Below, in pieces: positions 7,077 through 13,242 of a stretch of DNA of 13,242 nt; position 1 is the stretch's first letter; every line of letters starts with the position of its first letter. The stretch is from an uncultured Collinsella sp. GTDB taxonomy: Bacteria; Actinomycetota; Coriobacteriia; Coriobacteriales; Coriobacteriaceae. Location of the stretch: positions 1 to 13,242 of the forward strand of contig URMR01000037.1 of assembly GCA_900548935.1 (NCBI GenBank). The letters run 5' to 3'. The position numbers and the translations under genes were made by a program. Under the pieces are notes generated by a model that searched no databases, was not told the DNA's origin, and saw nothing but the letters and a program-made list of their open reading frames with translations.

Positions 7077-8432
7077 TTAGTAGGTGCGATCGTTGAGCGT
7101 GCTCCAGAGCTTCTTGGACTCGGCCATGGTCCACGCGTTGATCTTGTCCTCATCGATACCGACAAACTCGCGATCCTTGTACAGGACGCGGCCGTTGATG
7201 ATGGTGGTGCGGCAGTTTTTGCCCATCATGCCAAAGAGCATGTGGCCGTCGATATTCTCCTCGCTCAGCGGCGTAAAGGGCTTGTAGTCCATAACGATAA
7301 CGTCGGCGGCAGCGCCGGCCTCGAGCACACCGAGCTTGCGATCGAAGTACTTGCTCGCCATCTTGGCGTTGTTCTCGAACAGCATGGTCATGGCCTCACA
7401 CCAGCCCACGTTGGGCATGGCGGCGTTGTGGCGCTGAATGATCAGGAAGACCTTAAGGCTCTCGAGCATATCGTGGGTGTAGGCGTCGGTGCCCATGCAC
7501 ACGGGAATGCCGCGGCGGAAGAACTCGAGCACGGGGGCGCAGCCCACGGCGTTGCCCATATTGGATTCGGGGTTGTTGACCAGCCAAGTGCCGGACTCCT
7601 TGACGATATCCATCTCGGCAGGCGTCACGTGGATGCAGTGGCCGAGCATGGTGTCGGGACCCAGCAGGTTGTGCTGCAGCAGGCGCTCGACGGGGCTGAT
7701 ACTACCGCGGTTGAGGCGGGAATCCCACACGTCGTTCATGCCCTCGCACACATGGATGTGGAAGCCGGTCAGGCCGTTGTTGGCCTCGGCCATCTTATCC
7801 ATGGTCTCGTCCGAAAGCGTAAAGGTGGCATGTCCGCCAAACATGGCAGCGATCATGTGGTTGTCGTTATCGCGACGCTCCTTGGCGGCCCACTGGGCAA
7901 ATTCGGCGTTCTCGGCAATGGCCTGGTCGCATTTTTCCTGGCCACGGCGATCGGAAACCTCGTAGCACAGGCACGAACGCATGCCCAGCTCCTGAGCTGC
8001 ATCCTTAATGGTAAAGAGGCTTCCCGGGATCTCACAGAAGCTCGCGTGATGATCGAAGATCGTAGTGACGCCATCGCGGATGGAGTCCAGAATCGTGGCA
8101 TAGGCGCTGGCCTTGGTGCCGTCGAGCGTCAGGTTGTCGTCGATCTTCCACCACTGCTGCTCAAGATTCTCCAGGAAGTTGGTGGGGTTGCAGCCCTTAA
8201 TGGCAAGGCCGCGGGCCAGACCCGAGTAGATGTGGGTGTGGCAGTTGATGAGTCCAGGCATGATGAGGTTGCCCTGGGCATCGACGTACTCGGCATCCGG
8301 GTACTTGGCCTTGAGCTCGCGCTCGGGGCCCACTTCGACGATCGTATCTCCGTCAATGGCGACCGCACCGTTTGGAATGAACGGGGTCTGAGCGTTGCGG
8401 GTAAAAACGGAACCGTTAGCGACCAGAAGCAT
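7077..8432 (-). CDS. ssnA: SsnA-family metal-dependent amidohydrolase
   Basis: 451 aa (E. coli SsnA about 442). A cytosolic amidohydrolase-superfamily protein of the ATZ/TRZ (chlorohydrolase/guanine-deaminase-like) branch, hydrolysing C-N bonds of heterocycles. Metal-binding elements visible: H65 and H67 in LINCHTHIYSG, H225 or H227 in GFHIHVCE, H265 in LGHCIHV and D316 in MGTDAYTH, all in family order. The N-terminal (1-60) and C-terminal (~375-420, AADVIVMDY...IINGRVLYKD) strands form the usual beta-sandwich. The start at 8432 (MLLVANGS) is preferred over 8450 because AAGGGAG lies five bases upstream and the homologous start falls there. It sits between the permease and ygfK. In purine-degrading gut bacteria it belongs to the conserved set, but its exact substrate is not settled; deamination or opening of a purine-derived ring is the likely reaction. 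Confidence 0.93.
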   Translation of the reverse strand: MLLVANGSVFTRNAQTPFIPNGAVAIDGDTIVEVGPERELKAKYPDAEYVDAQGNLIMPGLINCHTHIYSGLARGLAIKGCNPTNFLENLEQQWWKIDDNLTLDGTKASAYATILDSIRDGVTTIFDHHASFCEIPGSLFTIKDAAQELGMRSCLCYEVSDRRGQEKCDQAIAENAEFAQWAAKERRDNDNHMIAAMFGGHATFTLSDETMDKMAEANNGLTGFHIHVCEGMNDVWDSRLNRGSISPVERLLQHNLLGPDTMLGHCIHVTPAEMDIVKESGTWLVNNPESNMGNAVGCAPVLEFFRRGIPVCMGTDAYTHDMLESLKVFLIIQRHNAAMPNVGWCEAMTMLFENNAKMASKYFDRKLGVLEAGAAADVIVMDYKPFTPLSEENIDGHMLFGMMGKNCRTTIINGRVLYKDREFVGIDEDKINAWTMAESKKLWSTLNDRTY

Positions 8433-8627
8433 GGATGCTCCCTTCAACATCAGAGGCGGGGTTTGACACCTCTGACATGGCGGAGTGCGAAGCGCCGGCC
8501 TACACCGGAAACGGGCCCTCTCCCGTCAACGCTTCACCAAAGGGACAAACCCTTTGAAGTGCGGCTTGGCGCCGCATGGCGACGGCGGACGAGGCGATGC
8601 GTCCGCCGACGAATAGCACCGAATTGG
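8433..8627 (-). promoter_or_regulatory. Hairpin-rich permease-ssnA spacer
   Basis: 195 nt without a gene. In minus-strand order it holds a 9-bp stem with 8-nt loop (8600-8608 with 8583-8591), a 6-bp TGCGGC/GCCGCA stem (8571-8576 with 8560-8565), a ten-pair bulged stem (8550-8559 with 8532-8544, loop TTTGT), and a perfect 7-bp TCAGAGG/CCTCTGA stem with 12-nt loop (8469-8475 with 8450-8456) ending just upstream of the ssnA ribosome site. There is no T run after any of them. Likely roles are partial termination, mRNA processing that sets permease and enzyme ratios, or control of ssnA translation. Confidence 0.55.
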
Positions 8628-10022
8628 TTACTTCTTGCTCTCGGGCAAGACCAGATCCACGGCAGCGTCCTTGGCGGCATCGATGTGCTGAGCCACGACC
8701 GGCGTCTGCGGAAGGATCAGGTTAAGGACAATGGCCATGATGGCGGTGGGGGTTACGGCATTGGAGCCGATGACGGTGGACACCCAGGCGGGCATACCCT
8801 CGCCGGCAAGGCAACCGCTGGCCATCCAGATACCCAGGCCAAAGACGACGGAGGTGCCGACGATAGTGGTAGTGCGCTGCGTGAGGCCCTCGCGAGTGAA
8901 CATGCGCACGCCGTTCATGGTGATGGTGCCAAAGACGCCGACGGTCGCGCCGCCGATGACGGGCTGCGGGATAGCGGAAAGGACGGCAGAGAGCTGCGGG
9001 AACAGACCGGCGATGGCAAAGACGGCCGCGATGATCACAAAGACCCACTTGTTGACGACTTTGTTGGAGCAGATGATGCCCACGTTCTGGCCAAGGGCGC
9101 TGGTGGGAAGACCGCCCAGCAGGCCGCCGACCATAGAGGTGAGGCCCTGGGACACGATAGCGCCGGAGAGCTCGCGCTCGGTGGGCATACGGTCGATGGA
9201 GCCCAGGCAGGCGGCGGAGACGTCACCGATAACCTGGATAGCAACCATGGGGAACACGACGGCGAGGGTAATGCAGACCTCGGGATCAAACTCGAGCGCG
9301 TAGGGCATGAGCTTGGGAAGGGCGAAGACCTGAGCGGTGGCGACGCTGGAGAAGTCGATCATGCCAAAGGGGATGGAGACGATCATGCCAACGATCATGC
9401 CAAAGAACACGGATCCCAGCTTGAGCGTGCCCTTGCCAAAGTTGGCGAGCGCGAAGACGACGGCGAAGGTGATAAGAGCGACGCACCATGCCTGCGGGGT
9501 GCCCCACAGCGGTGTACCCATACCGCCGGCCATATACTTGACGGCCGTGGGATACAGCGAAACGCCGATGGAGAAGATGACCGTACCGGTCACGACGGGC
9601 GGGAACAGCCACTTGATCTTGCTGTAGGCCAGACCAAAGAGGACCGCAACGGCGCCGCCGACGATCTCGCCGCCCAAAAGCGCGCCAAAGCTAAAGCCCG
9701 AGGCACCCATGGCCTGCAGGGCCGGCAGGAACGCGAACGAAACGCCCATGACGATGGGCAGGCCGCCGCCGATGCGACGGAAGGGAGCGAAGGCCTGAAG
9801 GGCCGTGTCGATTGCCGAAAGAATAAGCGCGACCTGAATGATGTCGGTGCTCTGCTGACTATTAAAGCCGTAGACGCCGGCCATGATGACCGCCGGGGTA
9901 ATGATGCCGGCAAACGATGCCAGTACGTGCTGAAGGGCACACGGGATCATTTCCTTAACGGGAGGCATGCCTTCGCGAGTGAACAGGGCTTCAGTGCCGT
10001 TCGTAACCGTCTCCTGGGTCAT
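8628..10022 (-). CDS. NCS2-family (xanthine/uracil/urate) permease
   Basis: 464-aa integral membrane purine transporter, first gene of the operon. Hydrophobic segments span roughly 27-435 with the NCS2 layout. Family marks: QHVLASFAGIITPA (31-44), GLTSMVGGLLGGLPTSALGQ (293-312) and the NAT signature QNVGIICSNK (312-321). In the segment equivalent to TM8, family members such as XanQ and UraA have a functionally essential glutamate (E.xGD); here the residue is Q263 in AIQVIGDVSA, with G266-D267 kept. The ATG at 10022 follows GGTGG, five bases upstream. Context (purine hydroxylase, SsnA, YgfK) supports xanthine or uric acid import rather than uracil, but the sequence alone does not fix the substrate. 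No close paralogue is in the window. Confidence 0.9.
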   Translation of the reverse strand: MTQETVTNGTEALFTREGMPPVKEMIPCALQHVLASFAGIITPAVIMAGVYGFNSQQSTDIIQVALILSAIDTALQAFAPFRRIGGGLPIVMGVSFAFLPALQAMGASGFSFGALLGGEIVGGAVAVLFGLAYSKIKWLFPPVVTGTVIFSIGVSLYPTAVKYMAGGMGTPLWGTPQAWCVALITFAVVFALANFGKGTLKLGSVFFGMIVGMIVSIPFGMIDFSSVATAQVFALPKLMPYALEFDPEVCITLAVVFPMVAIQVIGDVSAACLGSIDRMPTERELSGAIVSQGLTSMVGGLLGGLPTSALGQNVGIICSNKVVNKWVFVIIAAVFAIAGLFPQLSAVLSAIPQPVIGGATVGVFGTITMNGVRMFTREGLTQRTTTIVGTSVVFGLGIWMASGCLAGEGMPAWVSTVIGSNAVTPTAIMAIVLNLILPQTPVVAQHIDAAKDAAVDLVLPESKK

Positions 10023-10109
10023 TTGACCACCAATCCTCGAAGTAGTTGTTTTCGCATCTGACGCTCTATTGTGACGCAGTGCGGGGTTGAGGTTGTGCCT
10101 TCATTGCAT

Positions 10110-10138
10110 ATCGTATTAAAGATGATTCTCATTCTCAA
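10110..10138 (-). promoter_or_regulatory. Promoter of the purine operon
   Basis: On the minus strand TTGAGA (10133-10138) and TACGAT (10110-10115) are separated by exactly 17 bp, a good sigma70-type arrangement. Transcription would begin near 10103, giving a leader of about 80 nt before the permease ATG. It lies in AT-rich DNA, unlike the coding surroundings. No competing promoter as good was seen on this strand. Confidence 0.65.
10118..10136 (-). promoter_or_regulatory. Fur-box-like operator overlapping the operon promoter
   Basis: The minus strand reads GAGAATGAGAATCATCTTT, matching 14 of 19 positions of the E. coli Fur consensus (GATAATGATAATCATTATC), including two GAnAAT hexamers in tandem followed by C and AT. 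It occupies the -35 to -10 interval, where a repressor would block RNA polymerase. The match was counted by eye; whether the host Fur-family protein uses this consensus is unknown. Confidence 0.4.
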
Positions 10139-10165
10139 TAATAATTTTTTGTTATCAGACTATTC

Positions 10166-10175
10166 TTCAGCTGAA
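10166..10175. promoter_or_regulatory. Perfect 10-bp palindrome between the divergent genes
   Basis: TTCAGCTGAA is a perfect palindrome located about 28 bp upstream of the operon -35 element and about 200 bp upstream of the regulator start. It is framed by GTTAT (10151-10155) and ATAAC (10176-10180), which also form an inverted pair. It is a candidate operator for the divergently encoded regulator. A second weaker palindrome, TGCATTACGCAATGTA with a mismatch, lies at 10272-10287. No binding site for this regulator family is known to me that would confirm either. Confidence 0.3.
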
Positions 10176-10374
10176 ATAACGCATTTCCGCAGGTCAGGAA
10201 AGTGTCTGGTCAAAATAACATTTAACTTTTCTTTTGGTCAACCGTTTACCGCTAAATTCCTACCGTTCGTCTGCATTACGCAATGTACCTGCGGATATAC
10301 GAGATGATGGGCAGCGTGTTACCATGAGAAAAAATTGTTATGAACATTTCTGATTTCACCCAAAGGAGTTGCCC

Positions 10375-11031
10375 GTGAACGAGACCGTACGTCGCTTTTT
10401 GCCGATGGTCGATTTTCTGGAGCAGATACTCGGCAAAAACAGCGAAATCGTGCTGCACGATTTCTCGGATCCCGACCACGCCATCGTCGATATTCGCAAC
10501 GGCATCGTGAGCGGCCGCAAGGTCGGCGGTCCCGCCACCGATCTGGCACTCAAGATCATGCACGACGCCAAGTATCGCGACCTGCCGTTTATTACGGGCT
10601 ACGAGGGGCGCGGTGCCGGCGGCAAAACGTTGGAGTCAGCGACGTACTTTATCCGCGAGAATGACGAGATCGTCGGTATGCTCTGCGTCAACACCGACCT
10701 CTCGACCGTACGCTCCATCAACGCCATGGCGCAGCAGCTCATGACGTGCTTCGACGCGGCGCCGACGCGCACGGAGCCCGCCCCTATCGAGGTCGAAAGC
10801 CTTTCGGAGTCCACACAGGAGCTCATCGACCGCAGCATTGCCGAGTTGCTGAGCGCGCGCGGGCTGGATGTAGCGTCGCTTGGTCAGAGCGACCGCGTGG
10901 ACGTCATTCGCCACCTCAACGGTAACGGGGTGTTCATGCTCAAGGGCGCCGTGGCCTGCGCCGCCGCCGCGCTGGGCATCTCTGAGCCCAGCGTCTACCG
11001 CTACCTGCAAAAAGTCCGCAAGGAAGGCTAA
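10375..11031 (+). CDS. YheO/DauR-type transcriptional regulator (PAS-like + HTH)
   Basis: 218 aa. Residues ~5-120 match the YheO-like PAS domain (VDFLEQILGKNSEIVLHDFS, then IVDIRNG, GPATD, ITGYEGRGAGGKTLESATYF), a sensor fold; residues ~145-218 match the C-terminal HTH found in DauR/YheO, with AAALGISEPSVYRYLQKVRK as the recognition part. The family includes repressors of amino acid and nitrogen-compound catabolism. The GTG at 10375 is chosen because AAAGGAG lies six bases upstream; an in-frame TTG at 10369 would overlap that site. It is divergent from the purine permease with a shared 352-bp AT-rich intergenic region, the classic arrangement of a local regulator, so I infer control of the purine operon, possibly with a purine or pathway intermediate as signal. 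Confidence 0.9.
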   Translation: MNETVRRFLPMVDFLEQILGKNSEIVLHDFSDPDHAIVDIRNGIVSGRKVGGPATDLALKIMHDAKYRDLPFITGYEGRGAGGKTLESATYFIRENDEIVGMLCVNTDLSTVRSINAMAQQLMTCFDAAPTRTEPAPIEVESLSESTQELIDRSIAELLSARGLDVASLGQSDRVDVIRHLNGNGVFMLKGAVACAAAALGISEPSVYRYLQKVRKEG

Positions 11032-11075
11032 CGAGCAAAATGAAGCGCGGCTCCACAAGCGATCCGTCACTTGAT

Positions 11076-11114
11076 AAAAGACCCTGCAGCTCGCACGCGC
11101 TGCAGGGTCTTTTT
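11076..11114. terminator. Bidirectional terminator between the regulator gene and ridA
   Basis: A perfect 15-bp stem (11076-11090 with 11099-11113, including the A/T ends) has an 8-nt loop. The plus strand reads TCTTTTT and the minus strand CTTTTAT after the GC-rich part, so it can stop both the regulator transcript (stop codon about 45 nt before) and the convergent ridA transcript (stop codon about 30 nt before). Confidence 0.93.
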
Positions 11115-11143
11115 GCATGTCATGTTTAGTTGTGGCCAACGCC

Positions 11144-11521
11144 TTAGAGAGCGGCGACGACCTCGATCTCGACCAGACCGCCAGCCGGAAGGGCGGCAAC
11201 CTGGAAAGCGCTGCGCGCGGGGAACGGGGCCTCGAACTTGGAGGCGTAGATCTCGTTCACGGCGGCGAAGTCAGCGATGTCGGCCAGGTAGACCGTGGTC
11301 TTGACGACATCGGCAAAGGTGGCGCCGGCAGCGGTCAGCAGGGCCTCGACGTTGGCGAGGGACTGCTTGGCCTGGGCCTCGACGCCCTCGGGCATCTTGC
11401 CAATTGCGGGATCGATGCCCAGCTGGCCGGACAGGAACACCATGTTGCCGGTCTGGATGCCGGGGGAATACGGGCCGATGGCTGCGGGTGCGTTATCGGA
11501 AGACACGACGGTCTTGCTCAT
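11144..11521 (-). CDS. ridA: RidA-family enamine/imine deaminase
   Basis: 125 aa, the usual length. RidA hydrolyses reactive enamines/imines such as 2-aminoacrylate released by PLP enzymes, releasing ammonia; it acts as a cytosolic homotrimer. Seen here: IGPYSPGIQ (15-23), FLSGQLGIDP (29-38), NVEALL.AAGA (57-67), KTTVYL (74-79) and the active-site block PARSAFQVAALP (101-112) with R103, followed by EIE (118-120), matching the Arg and Glu of archetypal RidA. The cysteine common two residues after RS (RSC) is alanine here. The ATG at 11521 has AAGGAG six bases upstream; a longer frame to 11596 would cross the leader hairpin and lacks a ribosome site. It is single-gene, converging on the regulator gene; I see no direct operon link to purine breakdown. 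Confidence 0.95.
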   Translation of the reverse strand: MSKTVVSSDNAPAAIGPYSPGIQTGNMVFLSGQLGIDPAIGKMPEGVEAQAKQSLANVEALLTAAGATFADVVKTTVYLADIADFAAVNEIYASKFEAPFPARSAFQVAALPAGGLVEIEVVAAL

Positions 11522-11555
11522 GTTTTTCTCCTTACGATCAATTGAGAGAGCGTGA

Positions 11556-11601
11556 GCGCGGTGTTCACACCGGGAGGCACAGTTCGGTCTGAACACCGCG
11601 C
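11556..11601 (-). promoter_or_regulatory. Strong stem-loop in the ridA mRNA leader
   Basis: A perfect 12-bp stem, GCGCGGTGTTCA (11590-11601 read on minus) with TGAACACCGCGC (11556-11567), encloses a second ACCG/CGGT stem and a loop of about 12 nt. It begins within a few bases of the predicted transcription start and ends about 35 nt before the ATG. There is no T run after it, so it is probably a 5'-terminal stabilising or regulatory hairpin, not a terminator; as DNA it could equally be an operator. Confidence 0.6.
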
Positions 11602-11610
11602 TTGATTGGG

Positions 11611-11639
11611 ATAGTACTCAAGGTTTCCGCGCGATGCAA
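11611..11639 (-). promoter_or_regulatory. ridA promoter
   Basis: On the minus strand TTGCAT (11634-11639) and TACTAT (11611-11616) are spaced by 17 bp. The start would be near 11604, giving a leader of about 83 nt that opens with the 12-bp stem-loop. Nothing else in the ridA upstream region has comparable spacing and sequence. Confidence 0.65.
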
Positions 11640-11682
11640 GATTATTATCACGTTGCGAGAATATTTTATCGCCCAACGGTTT

Positions 11683-11712
11683 CCCCGAACCGCTGAACGG
11701 TTCTCCACGGGG
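11683..11712. other. Hairpin in the ridA-U32 intergenic region
   Basis: GAACCG (11687-11692) pairs with CGGTTC (11698-11703), extended by CCCC (11683-11686) with GGGG (11709-11712) across a 5-nt bulge. It lies between the divergent ridA and U32 genes, upstream of the U32 -10 element, with no T run on either side. It may be a DNA-level inverted repeat or part of an unidentified transcript. Apart from this, the promoters and the ridA leader, I see nothing in 11522-11821. Confidence 0.4.
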
Positions 11713-11783
11713 TCAGCCAGCCCAAGCTGCTGAAGACTTTATCCCGCTTGGAGCACGGGCATCGCCTGCCGCAACGGCACCAC

Positions 11784-11789
11784 TATACT
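11784..11789 (+). promoter_or_regulatory. Likely -10 element of the U32 gene
   Basis: TATACT lies 32 nt upstream of the U32 ATG, in a short AT-rich stretch (ACTATACTTTTAAATATC) after GC-rich sequence. No good -35 was found at 16-18 bp, so the promoter may be activator-dependent or the call may be wrong. Confidence 0.35.
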
Positions 11790-11821
11790 TTTAAATATCT
11801 GAGCATTTTGAAAGGCAGGAT

Positions 11822-13242
11822 ATGACCGCAACCGCCAGTCGAACCACCAACCGCAGACCCGAGCTCTTGGCCCCCGCCGGAGGCCCCGAGCCCTTTGCCG
11901 CCGCACTCGCTGCCGGCGCCGATGCCATCTACTGTGGCATGGGCAGCTTCAACGCCCGCCGCAAGGCAACGAACTTTACCGACGAGGTCTTTGAGCAGGC
12001 CTGCCGCGCCGCGCATCTGGCCGGCTCGCGCGTTTACGTCACGGTCAACATCGTCATCAAGCAGTCCGAGATGAGCGATGCGCTGCAGCTCATCCATCGC
12101 TGCTCCACGCTGGGCGCCGATGCCTTCATTATCCAGGACTGGGGCCTTTTCTTTGAGGTCAAGCGCACCATGCCCGGCATCGAGACCCATATCTCGACCC
12201 AGGCGAACATCCATGATGACCGTGGGACTATCTGGTGCCGCGAGCAAGGCGCCGACCGCGTGACCTTGTCGCGTGAGCTCTCCATTGACGAGATCGCCGC
12301 CATCCACGACGCCGCGCCCGACGTTGACCTCGAGGTCTTTAGCCACGGCGCCATCTGCTTTTGCTACTCGGGCCTGTGCCTGCTGTCGAGCTTTGCCATG
12401 GCGGGCCGCTCGGCCAACCGCGGCATGTGCGCTCAGCCCTGCCGCCTGCCTTACGAGCTGATCGACGAGAACGGCCGCTCGCTCTCCCCCGCCGGCCGTG
12501 AGCGCGCGCTATGCCCGCGCGACACCAACACCTCGCAGCTCGTTCGTCGCCTGTATGACGCCGGCGCCGCATCGCTCAAGCTCGAAGGTCGCATGAAGGC
12601 CCCCGATTATGTGTACTCCATCGTCGACGTGTATCGTCATCAGATTGATGACATGCTGGCCGATGTTTTGACCTCTAAGGATGAGGAAGCCGCCCGCCAG
12701 CGCCAGCTCAAGCGCTGCTTTAACCGTGACTTTACGCACGCCTACCAAGACGGTACCTCGGGTGACGAGATGATGAGCTACGAGCGCTCCAACAACCGCG
12801 GCCAGATCGTGGGCACGGTGCTCGGCAGCCGCCTGGCCAACCGCGATGTGCGCGGGCTCAAGCCCGACGACCGCCGTCGCCGCGCTGCCATCGCCCGCAT
12901 TGAGCTGTTTGAACCCGTTGGCAAGGGCGATCTGCTGGAGCTTCGCCACGACGATGAGTTCGACCAGTTCCTGACCGCCATCGCCGCTGATGATGCCGCA
13001 GCCGGCGATGTCATCGAATGCCGCGTGCCTCGCAGCATGCCCGAGGGTTGCCGTGTACGTGTGATTCGAAGCCAGCGCGCCATTGACGCTGCCGGCGCCG
13101 CGCTCAAGCGCGATGTGCTGCGCCGTCGCGCCGTGGATGTAACCGTCGTGGCACGTTTGGGTGAACCGTTTGCCGTCACGCTTACTTGCTGCGACGACCC
13201 ATCGCTTACGGCCACGGGCACGGGCTTCACCGTCGAGGCCGC
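11822..13242 (+). CDS. Peptidase U32 family protein, probable RNA hydroxylase of the RlhA/TrhP group (3' part outside window)
   Basis: 473 complete codons without a stop before the window ends. The N-terminal PELLAPAGGPEPFAAAL (13-29) and AGADAIYCG (31-39) are typical of U32 proteins. The U32 signature is at 171-189 (E171, F173, G176, C179, G184, C186, S189), followed by RSANRGMCAQPCR (196-208); C179, C186, C203 and C207 are candidate [4Fe-4S] ligands as in RlhA and TrhP, which hydroxylate 23S rRNA or tRNA using prephenate. SLKLEGRMKAPDY (251-263) and CFNRDFTHAY (299-308) are also family marks. The length beyond residue ~330 favours the long RlhA-type form with a C-terminal extension over the ~450-aa TrhP form. 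ATG follows AAAGG six bases upstream. It is divergent from ridA and unrelated in function to the purine operon as far as I can see. The 'peptidase' name is historical. Confidence 0.9.
   Translation, partial: MTATASRTTNRRPELLAPAGGPEPFAAALAAGADAIYCGMGSFNARRKATNFTDEVFEQACRAAHLAGSRVYVTVNIVIKQSEMSDALQLIHRCSTLGADAFIIQDWGLFFEVKRTMPGIETHISTQANIHDDRGTIWCREQGADRVTLSRELSIDEIAAIHDAAPDVDLEVFSHGAICFCYSGLCLLSSFAMAGRSANRGMCAQPCRLPYELIDENGRSLSPAGRERALCPRDTNTSQLVRRLYDAGAASLKLEGRMKAPDYVYSIVDVYRHQIDDMLADVLTSKDEEAARQRQLKRCFNRDFTHAYQDGTSGDEMMSYERSNNRGQIVGTVLGSRLANRDVRGLKPDDRRRRAAIARIELFEPVGKGDLLELRHDDEFDQFLTAIAADDAAAGDVIECRVPRSMPEGCRVRVIRSQRAIDAAGAALKRDVLRRRAVDVTVVARLGEPFAVTLTCCDDPSLTATGTGFTVEA

Noticed and set aside
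7242..10061. Plus-strand open frame of 939 codons
   Set aside because: Antisense to ssnA and the permease; histidine/aspartate/glycine-rich with no family features. Like the 526-codon frame at 4057-5637 it is a codon-bias shadow.
10059..10077. Direct repeats TGACGC spaced 13 bp in the permease leader
   Set aside because: Six-base repeats are common by chance and they show no wider symmetry or relation to the promoter geometry.
11522..11596. Longer RidA start at 11596
   Set aside because: The 25 extra residues are encoded by the leader stem-loop. The ATG at 11521 has AAGGAG at ideal distance and gives the standard 125-aa protein.

Overview
The window reads as chromosome from an anaerobic, GC-rich actinomycete-like gut bacterium. 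Gene content and codon use fit a Coriobacteriia member such as Collinsella, but that is an inference from style and gene set, because no rRNA or species marker is present. GC is high except for an AT-rich divergent promoter region around 10080-10370.

Layout. Positions 1-98 hold the last codons of a plus-strand gene I cannot identify. Positions 99-524 are non-coding and carry a regular array of 46-nt imperfectly palindromic units (period 61-62 bp). Its first three units are inverted relative to its last three. A minus-strand terminator lies at 541-577. From 10022 down to 647 runs a five-gene minus-strand operon: NCS2 purine permease, SsnA amidohydrolase, YgfK flavoprotein, an RnfB-like polyferredoxin, and a molybdenum xanthine-dehydrogenase-type hydroxylase with its [2Fe-2S] domain fused at the N-terminus. 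A YheO/DauR-type PAS-HTH regulator (10375-11031, plus) is divergent from the operon and is the obvious candidate for its control. It ends at a bidirectional terminator shared with convergent ridA (minus). At the right edge a U32 'peptidase' family gene (probable RNA hydroxylase of the RlhA/TrhP group) starts and runs off the window.

How the genes may work together. ssnA, ygfK and the Mo hydroxylase belong to the gene set known from E. coli, clostridia and enterococci as markers of selenium-dependent molybdenum hydroxylases, and to the set implicated in anaerobic uric acid/purine breakdown by gut bacteria. The permease would import a purine, the Mo hydroxylase would oxidise or reduce it at the ring, and SsnA (metal amidohydrolase) would deaminate or open a ring. 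YgfK (TIM-barrel domain, GltD/NfnB-like FAD-NAD(P)H domain, 2x[4Fe-4S]) and the polyferredoxin would carry the electrons. The usual FAD subunit (XdhB/YgfM) is absent from the operon, which makes YgfK plus the RnfB-like ferredoxin the likely redox partners. This is the most interesting biochemical hypothesis here.

Regulation visible in the sequence: a good sigma70-type promoter for the operon (10110-10138) with a 14-of-19 match to the E. coli Fur box overlapping its -35/-10 interval; hairpin-rich intergenic spacers between permease-ssnA and ssnA-ygfK; and a ridA promoter whose transcript would begin at a strong 5' stem-loop.
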